A stretch of DNA of 64,000 bases. Source: JACDAN01 sp036554945. Its GTDB lineage: Bacteria; Actinomycetota; Thermoleophilia; Gaiellales; Gaiellaceae. A program made the translations under genes and the position numbers. Each line of letters opens with the position of its first letter. The first letter of the stretch is position 1. The notes below the pieces were generated by a model, which was given only the letters and a program-made list of their open reading frames with translations, was not told the origin of the DNA and made no database searches. Positions 6,822 to 15,320 of this stretch are shown here, in pieces. The stretch covers positions 3,102 to 67,101 of the forward strand of contig DATBMH010000069.1 in NCBI GenBank assembly GCA_036554945.1, in the 5' to 3' direction.

Positions 6822-7695
6822 GGACGGCGTCCCAGGCGAGCTCCGACGAGACGACGCCGAGGCTCATGCTCGGGAGGTCCTCGTTGTCGACCTCCGCGGT
6901 CGTGACCGTGTAGAGGACGTCCCCGTCCACGAGCGCGTGGAACGGCTGGATCGCGCGGGCCAGCGAGCCGTGCACCTGGACGCCGAGCTGGCGCAGCTCG
7001 CGCCGCTCCAGCCGCTGGTTGGTGAGCACGAGCGTCAGCGTGGTGTTGCCGGGCGCCGCCTGTGGCAGGCTCGCCTCGAGCCCGTCGACGAGCGGCGTCC
7101 GCAGCCCTCGCTCGGCGTCGAAGTGGCCCCGGACGACGTTCCCCTCGCGGTCGACGATCGCGCCGAACGCGTTGACGACCGTGAAGACCGCGACCTTCGT
7201 CGGCCCGATCTGGCGGAACGCGCCGCCCTGGCCGGAGAACTCGCCCTGCTCGAGCCCGAAGGTCTTGCCGACGGTGACCGAGCGACCGGCGCCGCGCCGG
7301 CCGAGCGGGAAGACGCCCTCCCTGGCGGCACGGAGCGCTTCACGGCCGAGCTCGGCGTCCGGGTAGATCGCGTTCTCCCGGCGCCCGAAGTCGTAGACGA
7401 TCGCGCCGAGGACGAGCTCGACATCCGTCCAGCCGACGGTGTTGCCGCGCATCGCCATCAGCTCGGCCGCGACGCCGCACGCGGCCTCGAGCCCGTAGAG
7501 CGAGCCGCCCGCGAAGCAGACGGCGTGCGCCCACTCGTAGTTGCCGATCGTCCCGGGCGAGCCGCCGCGGATGTCCACAGCGCACGCCGCGCCGCCCGGC
7601 GGGAGCTGGAAGACCGTGCAGCCGGTGGGGCCGTCCTCGTACTCGGCGACGCCGATCCGGAGCCCCGGGAAGTCGATGTGCAGCTCGCGGCTCAC
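6796..7695 (-). CDS. P1 family (DmpA-type) N-terminal nucleophile peptidase
   Basis: 299 residues with the hallmarks of peptidase family S58: PPGGAACAVDIRGGSPGT, YEWAHAVCFAGGSLYGLEAA, GEFSGQGGAFRQIGPTKVAVFTVVNAFG and PGNTTLTLVLTNQ, the last holding the GN-T/S site where the precursor self-cleaves and exposes its catalytic residue. Members act as aminopeptidases on small peptides; the substrate here is unknown. GTG 7695 overlaps the stop of psuG by four bases (GTGA), so the gene is translationally coupled as the last of a psuK-psuG-peptidase operon. Confidence 0.9.
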   Translation of the reverse strand: MSRELHIDFPGLRIGVAEYEDGPTGCTVFQLPPGGAACAVDIRGGSPGTIGNYEWAHAVCFAGGSLYGLEAACGVAAELMAMRGNTVGWTDVELVLGAIVYDFGRRENAIYPDAELGREALRAAREGVFPLGRRGAGRSVTVGKTFGLEQGEFSGQGGAFRQIGPTKVAVFTVVNAFGAIVDREGNVVRGHFDAERGLRTPLVDGLEASLPQAAPGNTTLTLVLTNQRLERRELRQLGVQVHGSLARAIQPFHALVDGDVLYTVTTAEVDNEDLPSMSLGVVSSELAWDAVLSCFDDES

Positions 7696-8546
7696 GCCGC
7701 GGCGACCGCCAGCTCCGCCGCGAGGCCGGCGTTGGCGGAGGCGAGCGCACGGTTGACGCGCAGCGTCCGGCCGCCGCTTCGCTCGTGGATCCGGCTGAGG
7801 ACGAACGGCGTGACCGCCTGGCCGCTGACGCCCTGGCGCTCCGCCTCGAGCAGCGCCTCGTCCATCAGCTCGTCGGCGTCCAGGCTCTCGTCCGGCGGCC
7901 GCGCGACGAGCACGCCGCAGCCCGCGACTTCCCAGTGGAGCTGCGCGAGGCGGACGGCGTCCTCCGCGGACTCCACCCGCTCGGTGACCGGCGGCCCGCC
8001 CAGCGCGTCGTAGAACCGCGGCATCGTGTCCGTCCGCCAGCCGAGGACGAGCACGCTCAGGGTCTCCAGGAGCTCCGCGGTCGCCTCGACGTCGAGCAGC
8101 GACTTCACGCCGGAGCTGACGACCGCGACCTGCGAGCGCGACAGCTCGAGCACGTCGGCCGAGATGTCCATGCGGTCCCCGCGGTGCACGCCGCCGATCC
8201 CGCCGGTGCCCATGAACCGGATCCCGGCGGCGCGGCACACTGCGAGGGTCCCACCGACGGTCGTCGCGCCGACCTCGCCGCGGGCGACGCACACGCCGAG
8301 CTCGCGCGGGCCCGCCTTGCGGGCAGAGGCGTCGAAGCGCTCGAGCTCGCCCTCCGTCAGGCCGACGCGGATCTCGCCGTCCAGGACGCCGATCGTCGCC
8401 GGGACCGCGCCGGCCTCGCGAACCCGCTGCTCGCACTCGATCCCGACCGCGGTTCCCTCGCCGGGCGGGAAGCCGTGCGCGACGATCGTCGTCTCGAGTG
8501 CGACGACGGCGCCGGCCTCCCGCACCTCGTCGGACACCCGGATCAC
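7692..8546 (-). CDS. psuG: pseudouridine-5'-phosphate glycosidase
   Basis: 284 residues, full length for PsuG. Seen: LETTIVAHGFPPGEGTAVG, PATIGVLDGEIRVGL, RELGVCVARGEVGATTVGGT, IRFMGTGGIGGVHRG and DISADVLELSRSQVAVVSSG. PsuG reversibly splits pseudouridine 5'-phosphate into uracil and ribose 5-phosphate, the second step of pseudouridine salvage. GTG 8546 overlaps the upstream kinase stop by four bases, the usual psuK-psuG partnership. Confidence 0.94.
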   Translation of the reverse strand: MIRVSDEVREAGAVVALETTIVAHGFPPGEGTAVGIECEQRVREAGAVPATIGVLDGEIRVGLTEGELERFDASARKAGPRELGVCVARGEVGATTVGGTLAVCRAAGIRFMGTGGIGGVHRGDRMDISADVLELSRSQVAVVSSGVKSLLDVEATAELLETLSVLVLGWRTDTMPRFYDALGGPPVTERVESAEDAVRLAQLHWEVAGCGVLVARPPDESLDADELMDEALLEAERQGVSGQAVTPFVLSRIHERSGGRTLRVNRALASANAGLAAELAVAAA

Positions 8547-9346
8547 GGCATCGTCCCGAGCTGGGAGACGCAGCGCGCTGCCGCCTCCATCGCGAGTCCC
8601 GCGCCCCCGACGAGGTACCCGGCCGCGAGGGCGTCGCCGGCGCCGGTCGTGTCCACGACGTCGCCCGGCACCGGAGGCAGGTCTCTGCCCTCGATCGTGG
8701 CGCCCCGCGGGCCGCGCTTCACCACCTGGACCTCGCCGTCGACCGGCAGCGCTTCGTGCTCCGCCTCGTTCCCGAACACGACGTCGGGTCGAATCCGGTC
8801 GAGTCGCCCGCCGAGCTTCGCGGGCCCGAACTCGCGGATGAGGTTGACGGACGAGAGGTCGACGCTGACCCGCGCGCCCGCGCTGCGGGCCAGCTCGACC
8901 GCCCGCTCGGCCGCCGAGCCGATCGGCTCGCCCATGAGCGAGTAGCCGGACAGGTGGAGCCAGTCGGCGTTCTCGAGCCACTCGTTCTGAAGCTCGTCCG
9001 GCGCCAGCTCCGGCGCGACGCCGCGGTCGGACACCATCGTCCGGGCCCCGTCGAGGTCCACGAGCGAGACGACGACGCCGTTGCGTCCCACCGGCGGCGG
9101 GCCGAGGACGTCGACCCCGCGTCGCAGGAGATCCGCCTCGACGAGCTCGCCCGCGGCATCGGCACCGCGTTTTCCGATGAAGCGCGCCTCCGCGCCCAGG
9201 GCTGCGGCCCACGCGGCCACGTTGGCCGCCTGGCCGCCGGCGCCGGCGCGGGTCTCGCCGTGCGTGTCGTCGCCGTCGGCGAGCGGGCGGTTCAGCTTGA
9301 CGACGACGTCCAGCAGGAGGTCGCCGAGGGCGCAGACGACGGGCAC
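8543..9346 (-). CDS. psuK: PfkB-family carbohydrate kinase, probable pseudouridine kinase
   Basis: 267 residues of ribokinase fold: GDLLLDVVVKL at the N-terminus, AGAGGQAANVAAWAAALG (substrate site), VFGNEAEH, and the catalytic PfkB signature DTTGAGDALAAGYL with Asp as the base. PfkB members phosphorylate sugars or nucleosides; assignment to pseudouridine rests on its 4-nt overlap with psuG. Somewhat short (usual 300-360). GTG 9346 is the only start that keeps the N-terminal beta strand. Confidence 0.85.
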   Translation of the reverse strand: MPVVCALGDLLLDVVVKLNRPLADGDDTHGETRAGAGGQAANVAAWAAALGAEARFIGKRGADAAGELVEADLLRRGVDVLGPPPVGRNGVVVSLVDLDGARTMVSDRGVAPELAPDELQNEWLENADWLHLSGYSLMGEPIGSAAERAVELARSAGARVSVDLSSVNLIREFGPAKLGGRLDRIRPDVVFGNEAEHEALPVDGEVQVVKRGPRGATIEGRDLPPVPGDVVDTTGAGDALAAGYLVGGAGLAMEAAARCVSQLGTMP

Positions 9347-9361
9347 GCGTAAGATCGTCCC

Positions 9362-9553
9362 ATGGACGGCGAGGACCGCGTGCGGCGTCTGCGCTCCTTC
9401 CTGATCGGCGGCGTGGTGGGAGCCTCGGCCGCGATGGCCGCGGCGCGGCGGCGCCGTCGACGGCGCGACCGCCGGCCCGTCGGTCTTGCTGCGTTCGAAG
9501 GGGCACCCTGCTACCAGGAGACGCTCGAGGAGCGCGAGCGGGCACCTTCCTAG
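9362..9553 (+). CDS. short basic membrane-anchored protein
   Basis: 63 residues: MDGEDRVRRLRSF, a short hydrophobic stretch LIGGVVGASAAMAAA, a run of arginines, then an acidic tail. No known family. TAAGAT at 9350-9355 sits six bases before the ATG with no Shine-Dalgarno, the leaderless arrangement seen repeatedly here, which supports expression. Divergent from psuK at 15 nt. Confidence 0.5.
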   Translation: MDGEDRVRRLRSFLIGGVVGASAAMAAARRRRRRRDRRPVGLAAFEGAPCYQETLEERERAPS

Positions 9554-9575
9554 GCCACCGCTATCCTCTGACGGG

Positions 9576-9854
9576 GTGCCGATCTACGAGTACAAGTGCC
9601 CGAACGGGCATGTTTTCGAGCTTTTTCACGGCATCAACGAGCCTGCGCCGGAGGCCTGTCCGGTGTGTGAGGCGGCGCCCGTCACGCGGGTCCTGCACCC
9701 GGTAGCCGTCCATTTCAAGGGCTCGGGCTTCTACTCGACGGACTATGGGCGCGGAAGCCGGAAGCCGTCGCGCGACGGCGACAAGGCCGACAAGAGCGAC
9801 TCGGGCGACAAGAAGGAGCCCGAGAAGAAGACCCCGGCCGCCGAAGCGACCTAG
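9576..9854 (+). CDS. FmdB-type zinc ribbon protein
   Basis: 92 residues. The N-terminal MPIYEYKCPNGHVFELFHGI and CPVCEAAP form the CxxH/CxxC zinc ribbon of the FmdB regulatory family; VHFKGSGFYSTDYG is the conserved tail of that domain. The C-terminal 35 residues are a charged Lys/Asp/Glu-rich low-complexity extension. FmdB was named from formamidase loci, but most members have no proven role. GTG 9576 follows TATCCT at 9562-9567 by eight bases (leaderless). Confidence 0.9.
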   Translation: MPIYEYKCPNGHVFELFHGINEPAPEACPVCEAAPVTRVLHPVAVHFKGSGFYSTDYGRGSRKPSRDGDKADKSDSGDKKEPEKKTPAAEAT

Positions 9855-9871
9855 GTCAGCGCCGACGCGAG

Positions 9872-11026
9872 CTAGGTCAGCGGTGTCCCGCGAAGGCAGC
9901 CGGCACCGGAGGTCGGGTTCGGCGGCTGGATCGCAGAGGTCCCGTTGAACATCGTCAGCACCGCCGCGTTGTCGTCCCCGTCGCCGGTCAGCCCGAGGCG
10001 GCAGTAGACGGTCCGGTCGTCGCTCGACCGGAAGCGCAGCCAGCCGAGCTGGAACAGCTCGTTCGTGGTGAGGTCGGTGGTCAGCGGGCTCACGAGATCG
10101 TCGCCGATGAACGGCAGGCGCATGTACGCGCCGACGCTGACCATCTCGTCGAGCGTCGCCTGGAGCACCTGCTGCTGGCGGCCGACGCGGTTGAGGTCGC
10201 TCTCGCCGGGGTCGAGCTCGTTCTTCCGGATCCGGGCGTAGATCTGGGCGCGCTTGCCGTCCATCTCCTGGCGCCCGCGGCCGAAGCGCCAGCCGCCCCA
10301 GCGCGCGCAGCGTTCCGCGCTCGGGTACGGGCACTCGACCTTGGTCACTGCCGCCTTTGGCACGTCCACCTCGACCCCGTCGAGCGCATCCACCACCTGA
10401 CGGAACGAGGTCATGTCCAGGAGGATCACGTGGTTGACGGGGATCCCGAGCGCGTCGCGGATCGTCCGGATCGTGAGCTGCGGCCCGCCGAGCGGCAGCG
10501 TCGAGTTGATCTTCTCGTGGCCGAACCCGGGCACCTCGACCTCGAGGTCGCGGGGGATCGAGAGGTACGTGATCGAGTGATGATCCGGGTCGGTGCGGAG
10601 CAGCATGATCGAGTCGGCGAGCCGGTTGCCGCGCCGCGTCGGATGCGAGGAGTGGTCGCTGCCGACGATCAGGGTCGTGCTGGGCTGCGACAGCATCCAG
10701 CCGTCCTGCGGGACGAGCTGCGCCTTGGCCGCGTCGCCGAGGCGGCCGTTCGCCTCCTTCATCCCGCTGCGGATCGAGAGATAGCCGGCGACCGTCCAGC
10801 CGACGAGGAAGAGCAGGAGCGCCAGGACGACCAGGAAGATGATCCGGCCGGTGCCGAACCGGCGCGGGCGCTTGGCCGGGCCGGGCCCGGCGTAGCGCTG
10901 CGGCTTGGGCGCCTGGCGCGGCTGCTTCTTCCCGCGCTCCGGCTTGGGCGTCCTCGTGAGTGTCGGAACACCCCCCGTGGCCCGGCCGCCGCGATAGACC
11001 CGGTAGGGCTTGTCTTCGCGGGCCAT
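9872..11026 (-). CDS. LytR-CpsA-Psr (LCP) family glycopolymer ligase
   Basis: 384 residues: a basic, proline-rich cytoplasmic N-terminus, one membrane helix (IIFLVVLALLLFLVGWTVAG, about 63-82) and an extracellular LCP domain: TTLIVGSDHSSH, NRLADSIMLLRTDP, SITYLSIPRDLEVEVPG, KINSTLPLGG, DALDGVEVDVP, and YARIRKNELDPGESDLNRVGRQQ. LCP enzymes attach wall polymers to peptidoglycan using undecaprenyl-linked donors; the conserved Asp/Arg residues are present. The 4-Cys tail region is unusual. Divergent from glk with back-to-back -10 boxes. Confidence 0.93.
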   Translation of the reverse strand: MAREDKPYRVYRGGRATGGVPTLTRTPKPERGKKQPRQAPKPQRYAGPGPAKRPRRFGTGRIIFLVVLALLLFLVGWTVAGYLSIRSGMKEANGRLGDAAKAQLVPQDGWMLSQPSTTLIVGSDHSSHPTRRGNRLADSIMLLRTDPDHHSITYLSIPRDLEVEVPGFGHEKINSTLPLGGPQLTIRTIRDALGIPVNHVILLDMTSFRQVVDALDGVEVDVPKAAVTKVECPYPSAERCARWGGWRFGRGRQEMDGKRAQIYARIRKNELDPGESDLNRVGRQQQVLQATLDEMVSVGAYMRLPFIGDDLVSPLTTDLTTNELFQLGWLRFRSSDDRTVYCRLGLTGDGDDNAAVLTMFNGTSAIQPPNPTSGAGCLRGTPLT

Positions 11027-11035
11027 CCGGCGGGG

Positions 11036-11042
11036 TATGGTA
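11036..11042. promoter_or_regulatory. overlapping divergent -10 elements between lcp and glk
   Basis: TATGGT (11036-11041, plus) lies 11 nt before the glk GTG, and TACCAT (complement of 11037-11042) lies 10 nt before the lcp ATG. The two hexamers share five bases, so polymerase binding for the two genes should be mutually exclusive. No Shine-Dalgarno is seen for either gene. Confidence 0.5.
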
Positions 11043-11052
11043 GCCGCCGCTC

Positions 11053-11967
11053 GTGAGCACCCCCCGGGCCATCGGCGTCGACATCGGCGGGACGAAGGTC
11101 CTCGCAGGCGCCCTCGACCGGGAAGGCGTCGTCGACCGTCAGCGAGAGGTTCCGACGCCCGTCTCGTCCGAGGAGGACCTGCTGGTCGGGCTGGACGAGG
11201 TCGTCGAGTCGCTGCTCGGCGACGACGTCGTGGCCCTGGGGTTCGGGATCCCGTCGCAGATCGACCAGCGGAGCGGGCGCGCGGTCTCGTCGGTCCACAT
11301 CCCGATCGAGGACGTGCCCTTCCGGGACCGGATGACCGAGCGCTTCGGGCTGCCGGTCGGGATCGACAACGACGGCAACGCGGCCGCGATCGCGGAGTGG
11401 AAGCTGGGAGCCGGCCGCGGCGCGAGCAACATCGTCCTGCTCACCCTCGGAACCGGGATCGGCGGCGGGCTGATCCTCGACGGGAGGCCGTTCCGGGGCT
11501 CGGTCGGCGCGGGCGCCGAGCTCGGGCACATGGTGCTCGACTACGACGGCGACCCCTGTCCGGGGAACTGCACGGGGCACGGGCACTTCGAGAAGCTCGC
11601 GGCGGGCTCGGAAGCCGACCTGTTCGCGGAGCGGCGGTTCGGCCCTGGCGCCGACGCGCAGCGGCTCGTGGAGGCCGCCGAGGGAGGCGACGAGGGGGCG
11701 ATCGCGGACCTGGCCGAGCTCGGCCGGAGGCTCGGCGCCGGCATCGGGTCGCTCGTGAACATCTTCAATCCCGAGCTGGTGATCGTCGGCGGCGGCTTCT
11801 CGGACGCCGGCGAGCTCATCCTCGGGCCGGCACGGGAGAAGCTCGCGGTGGAGGGGCTGCAGCTGCCGCGCGAGACGGTGCGTGTGGTGCTCGCCGAGCT
11901 CGGGCCCGAGGCGGGGATGGTCGGGGCGGGCCTCGTCGGCTTCGAGGCCCTCGACGCGTCGGGCTAG
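11053..11967 (+). CDS. glk: ROK-family glucokinase
   Basis: 304 residues. ATP-binding signature GVDIGGTKVLAGALD, sugar site IDNDGNAAAIAEWKLGAG, phosphate loop LGTGIGGGLILDG, GAELGHM and adenosine motif IVGGGFSDAG. ROK kinases phosphorylate glucose or related sugars in the cytoplasm. The zinc-binding region reads CPGNCTGHGHFE in place of the usual CxCGxxGC, so metal ligation may differ. GTG 11053; the TAG stop overlaps the rsmI GTG by one base. Confidence 0.92.
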   Translation: MSTPRAIGVDIGGTKVLAGALDREGVVDRQREVPTPVSSEEDLLVGLDEVVESLLGDDVVALGFGIPSQIDQRSGRAVSSVHIPIEDVPFRDRMTERFGLPVGIDNDGNAAAIAEWKLGAGRGASNIVLLTLGTGIGGGLILDGRPFRGSVGAGAELGHMVLDYDGDPCPGNCTGHGHFEKLAAGSEADLFAERRFGPGADAQRLVEAAEGGDEGAIADLAELGRRLGAGIGSLVNIFNPELVIVGGGFSDAGELILGPAREKLAVEGLQLPRETVRVVLAELGPEAGMVGAGLVGFEALDASG

Positions 11968-12767
11968 TGCCGCTCGCCGTCTGCGCGACGCCGATCGGCA
12001 ACCTCGACGACGTCACCCTGCGCGTCCTCGCCGAGCTTCGCGAGGCCGACCTCGTGCTCTGTGAGGACACACGGCGGACACGGATCCTGCTCGAGCGGCA
12101 CGGGATCAAGTCTCGGCTCGCGAGCTATCACGAGCACAACGAGGCGAAGCGCACCGCCGAGGTCGTGCCGCGGCTCGAGGCGGGGGAGCGGGTCGCGCTC
12201 GTCTCCGACGCGGGCCTGCCGGCGATCAGCGATCCGGGCGCGCGCCTGATCGCGGCGGCGCTGGACGCCGGCGTGCCGGTCTCGGTGCTGCCGGGGCCGT
12301 CCGCCGTGGAGACCGCGCTCGTGGCGAGCGGGTTCGAGGCCGAGCGGTACCAGTTCGTCGGGTTCCTGCCGCGCAAGGCGGACGCGCTCGCGGCCCTGTG
12401 GCGAGAGTTGGCGCACTGGCGGCACGCTCTTGTCGCATTCGAGTCGCCGAACCGGCTCGGACGGTCGCTCGAGAGCCTCGCCGCGACGCTTCCCGACCGG
12501 CCGGTGGCCGTCTGCCGAGAGCTCACGAAGCGGTTCGAGGAGGTGGTTCGCGGGCCGGCGGCCGACGTTGCCGGGCGGTTCGCGGACGGGACGAAGGGCG
12601 AGATCACCCTGGTGGTCGGCCCCGCGGAGGTCGCCGGTGACGAGGAGGCCGCGCACGCCGCGGTCGCCGCGCTCGTGCAGGGCGGAGCCTCGCGCAAGAC
12701 GGCGGCCGACGTCGTCGCCCGGCTCACGGGGGTCCCCCGCAAGCGGCTCTACGACACTTCGCTGTAG
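11967..12767 (+). CDS. rsmI: 16S rRNA (cytidine-1402-2'-O) methyltransferase
   Basis: 266 residues, tetrapyrrole-methylase fold: CATPIGNLDDVTLRVL, LCEDTRRTRILLERHGI, SYHEHNE, LVSDAGLPAISDPGARL, VLPGPSAVETALVASG, QFVGFLPRK, FESPNRL, VCRELTKRFEEVVRG and KGEITLVVG, all diagnostic for RsmI, which 2'-O-methylates C1402 in the ribosomal P site. The C-terminal GGASRKTAADVVARLTGVPRKRLY matches the family. GTG start fused to the glk stop (TAGTG). Confidence 0.97.
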   Translation: MPLAVCATPIGNLDDVTLRVLAELREADLVLCEDTRRTRILLERHGIKSRLASYHEHNEAKRTAEVVPRLEAGERVALVSDAGLPAISDPGARLIAAALDAGVPVSVLPGPSAVETALVASGFEAERYQFVGFLPRKADALAALWRELAHWRHALVAFESPNRLGRSLESLAATLPDRPVAVCRELTKRFEEVVRGPAADVAGRFADGTKGEITLVVGPAEVAGDEEAAHAAVAALVQGGASRKTAADVVARLTGVPRKRLYDTSL

Positions 12768-12773
12768 CCGATT

Positions 12774-12802
12774 TTGACAACAGCCGACCGCCCTGCTACC
12801 TT
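12774..12802 (+). promoter_or_regulatory. consensus promoter of M23 protein gene
   Basis: TTGACA (12774-12779), 17-nt spacer, TACCTT (12797-12802), then nine bases to the ATG at 12812. The spacing leaves almost no 5' leader, and no Shine-Dalgarno is present: a textbook leaderless promoter. Confidence 0.75.
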
Positions 12803-12811
12803 CCGCCCGCC

Positions 12812-14044
12812 ATGTTGGCTCGACTGACAACAGTGCTCGCCATCGGCCTGCTCGCGCTACCCGCGCCGGCACTCGGCTGGACCTGGCCGGCTCCCGGCGA
12901 GGTCGTGCGCGGCTTCGACTACGGCGGCGGGCCGTATACGGCGAGCGGTCACCGCGGGATCGACATCGCCGGCCCGTCCGGCTGGGCGGTGAAGGCGCCC
13001 GCCGCGGGCCGTGTCTGGTTCGCCGGATCGCTGCCGTCGAACGGTCGGACGATCTCGATCCGGACCGCCGACGGCTGGGCGGTGACGCTGACGCATCTCG
13101 GCTCGATCACGGTGTCCGCCGGCGACGGCGTCGCGGAGGGCGAGCCTGTCGGGACGATCGGAGAGAGCGAGGACGGCGGGCCGCCCCACGTGCAGCTGGG
13201 GACCCGTCGCGCTGACGACCCGCGCGGCTACGTCGACCCTCTGACGCTCCTGCCGCTGCGCGAGGCCGCGCCGGCCCCGGCGGCAGTCCCGGTGGCACCG
13301 GCGCCCGTCGCACAGTCCGTTGCGGCTGCCGGTCCCGTGACGAGCGCGGCGCCGGATGCGGCGCGAGAGCCGCGCCATGCGACGGCGCCTGCGGGTGTGG
13401 CGGCGGTGTCGGCGCGGCGGCCTCGTTCGGCGAGGTCCGCGCCCACCGCCTCCGTGCGCCCTCGGAGGGCCCGCTCCACCCGGCCCGCAGCCCGCCCCAC
13501 CCAGACAGCGAAGCCGGCCGCGGCAGCGGCGCCGGGGCGCGTCGCGACCCCCGCGCCGGCGACGGCGAAGCCCGCGGGACGACCCGCGACGCGACCGGCG
13601 GTCCGCCTTCCGGTCCCGCCGCCGGCCGACGCCCCGACCGAGATGCCGAGCCCTCCGAAGCTCACGCCCGCGCCCGGTAGCTCGCGGCCGCCGTGGTCGC
13701 TCGGCCTCGCCGCGCTGCTCACGCTGCTGGCCCTCGGGGCGCTCTTGCGGAGTGGTCAGCGCGCTCGGGTGACCCGGAGGCCCACACCTATCATGAGCGC
13801 CGATGAGCTTCTACCTGACAACGCCGATCTACTACGTGAACTCGACGCCGCACATCGGGCATGCGTACACGACGCTCGCGGCGGACATCCTGGTGCGCCA
13901 TCACCGGCAGCGAGGCGAGGACACGTTCTTCCTCACTGGCACGGACGAGCACGCGTCCAAGGTGTACCGGGTCGCCGAGGAGCAGGGCCTCGACCCGAAG
14001 GTCTACGTCGACCAGATCGCAGAGAAGTGGCGCGAGGTCCCTGA
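12812..14044 (+). CDS. secreted M23 (LytM-like) protein with degenerate zinc site, long Ala/Pro/Arg region and membrane helix
   Basis: Signal peptide (MLARLTTVLAIGLLALPAPALG), then a LytM domain: GHRGIDIAGPSG gives the first His and Asp ligands, VTLTHLGSI the middle strand, but the usual HxH third motif reads PPHVQLGTR, so the last zinc-ligand histidine is replaced by Gln. A 150-residue Ala/Pro/Arg linker and a hydrophobic segment (LGLAALLTLLALGALL) follow. The frame stays open 242 nt into metG; the last 80 codons probably have no independent meaning, and a one-base shift would end it near 13772. Likely a peptidoglycan-binding or regulatory relative rather than an active endopeptidase. Confidence 0.75.
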   Translation: MLARLTTVLAIGLLALPAPALGWTWPAPGEVVRGFDYGGGPYTASGHRGIDIAGPSGWAVKAPAAGRVWFAGSLPSNGRTISIRTADGWAVTLTHLGSITVSAGDGVAEGEPVGTIGESEDGGPPHVQLGTRRADDPRGYVDPLTLLPLREAAPAPAAVPVAPAPVAQSVAAAGPVTSAAPDAAREPRHATAPAGVAAVSARRPRSARSAPTASVRPRRARSTRPAARPTQTAKPAAAAAPGRVATPAPATAKPAGRPATRPAVRLPVPPPADAPTEMPSPPKLTPAPGSSRPPWSLGLAALLTLLALGALLRSGQRARVTRRPTPIMSADELLPDNADLLRELDAAHRACVHDARGGHPGAPSPAARRGHVLPHWHGRARVQGVPGRRGAGPRPEGLRRPDRREVARGP

Positions 14045-15320
14045 GCTCGTCGGCGCCGACATCGACTTCTTCATCCGGACGACGGACGAGGGTCACAAGG
14101 CGTTCGTGCAGGACTTCGTGCAGCGGATCTACGACAACGGCGACATCTACGAGGACACGTACGCCGGGCTGTACTGCGTCGGCTGCGAGGCCTTCAAGTC
14201 CGAGGACGAGCTGGTCGACGGCAAGTGCCCCGAGCACGACACCGTCCCGGAGTGGATCGAGGAGAAGAACTACTTCTTCCGGCTGTCGAAGTACCAGGAG
14301 CCGCTCCTGAGGCTCTACGACGAGCGGCCCGACTTCGTCGTCCCCGACTTCCGGCGCAACGAGGCCCGCAGCTTCATCGAGGCCGGGCTCCAGGACTTCA
14401 GCCTCAGCCGGGCGGGCCAGCCGTGGGGCGTCCCGGTCCCGTGGGACCAGGGCCAGGTCGTCTACGTCTGGGTCGACGCGCTCATCAACTACCTCAGCGC
14501 GCTCGCCTATGCGCGGCCGGGGGAGGATTTGCGCGACCGCTACTGGCCGCACGTGCGCCACCTGATCGCGAAGGACATCCTCCGCTTCCACTGCGTGTTC
14601 TGGCCCGCGCTGCTGCTGTCGGCGGGCTACGAGGTGCCGCGGCGGATCTACGTCCACGGCTACCTGCTCCTCAACGAGCGCAAGATCGGCAAGTCCCTCG
14701 GCAACGTGATCGACCCGCTCGAGCTGGTCGACGTCTACGGGTCGGACGCAGTTCGGTACTGGGCGACGCGCTCGGTGCAGTTCGGCCAGGACGGGTCGGT
14801 CTCGATCGACTCGCTCCACGAGCGCTACGAGCGCGAGCTGGGCAACGACCTCGGGAATCTCGTCTCCCGGACGACGGCGATGATCGCCAAGTACCGCGAC
14901 GGCCGGATTCCGGTCGCACCCGGCGCCGAAGGTGCGCCCTCGCTCGGCCACCTCGCCGGCGAGGTCTCGGGGCGCCTGGACGACTTCGATCTCACCGGGG
15001 CGATCGACGCGATCTGGGACTCGGTCCGCGCGCTGAACAAGTTCGTCACCGACACGAAGCCGTGGGAGCTGGCGAGAGACGAGGCGAACGCGGAGCGGCT
15101 CGACCAGGTGCTCTACGCGCTCGCCGACGGCCTGCGGGTGGTCGCAGTTGCGATCTCCGCGTATCTGCCGGAGACCGCACCGCAGATCCTCCGCGCACTC
15201 GGCCAGCCGGACGACGTGGAGTGGTCCCGCGTCGAGCCGGGCCTGACGGTCGAGGCGCAGGATGTCGGGCCGGCGCCGCCGCTCTTCCCGCGCGTCGAAG
15301 CGCCGCTCGCCGCTGCGTGA
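13803..15320 (+). CDS. metG: methionyl-tRNA synthetase
   Basis: 505 residues, class I synthetase. HIGH-type motif PHIGHAYTT, zinc knuckle region CVGCEAFKSEDELVDGKCPEH, VPWDQGQVVYVWVDAL, and KMSKS-type loop ERKIGKSLGN (KIGKS variant). Anticodon-binding helical domain from about residue 350. It charges tRNA-Met and initiator tRNA. ATG 13803 follows TATCAT (13789-13794) by eight bases, so metG has its own leaderless promoter inside the 3' end of the M23 gene. Stop overlaps tatD. Confidence 0.97.
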   Translation: MSFYLTTPIYYVNSTPHIGHAYTTLAADILVRHHRQRGEDTFFLTGTDEHASKVYRVAEEQGLDPKVYVDQIAEKWREVPELVGADIDFFIRTTDEGHKAFVQDFVQRIYDNGDIYEDTYAGLYCVGCEAFKSEDELVDGKCPEHDTVPEWIEEKNYFFRLSKYQEPLLRLYDERPDFVVPDFRRNEARSFIEAGLQDFSLSRAGQPWGVPVPWDQGQVVYVWVDALINYLSALAYARPGEDLRDRYWPHVRHLIAKDILRFHCVFWPALLLSAGYEVPRRIYVHGYLLLNERKIGKSLGNVIDPLELVDVYGSDAVRYWATRSVQFGQDGSVSIDSLHERYERELGNDLGNLVSRTTAMIAKYRDGRIPVAPGAEGAPSLGHLAGEVSGRLDDFDLTGAIDAIWDSVRALNKFVTDTKPWELARDEANAERLDQVLYALADGLRVVAVAISAYLPETAPQILRALGQPDDVEWSRVEPGLTVEAQDVGPAPPLFPRVEAPLAAA

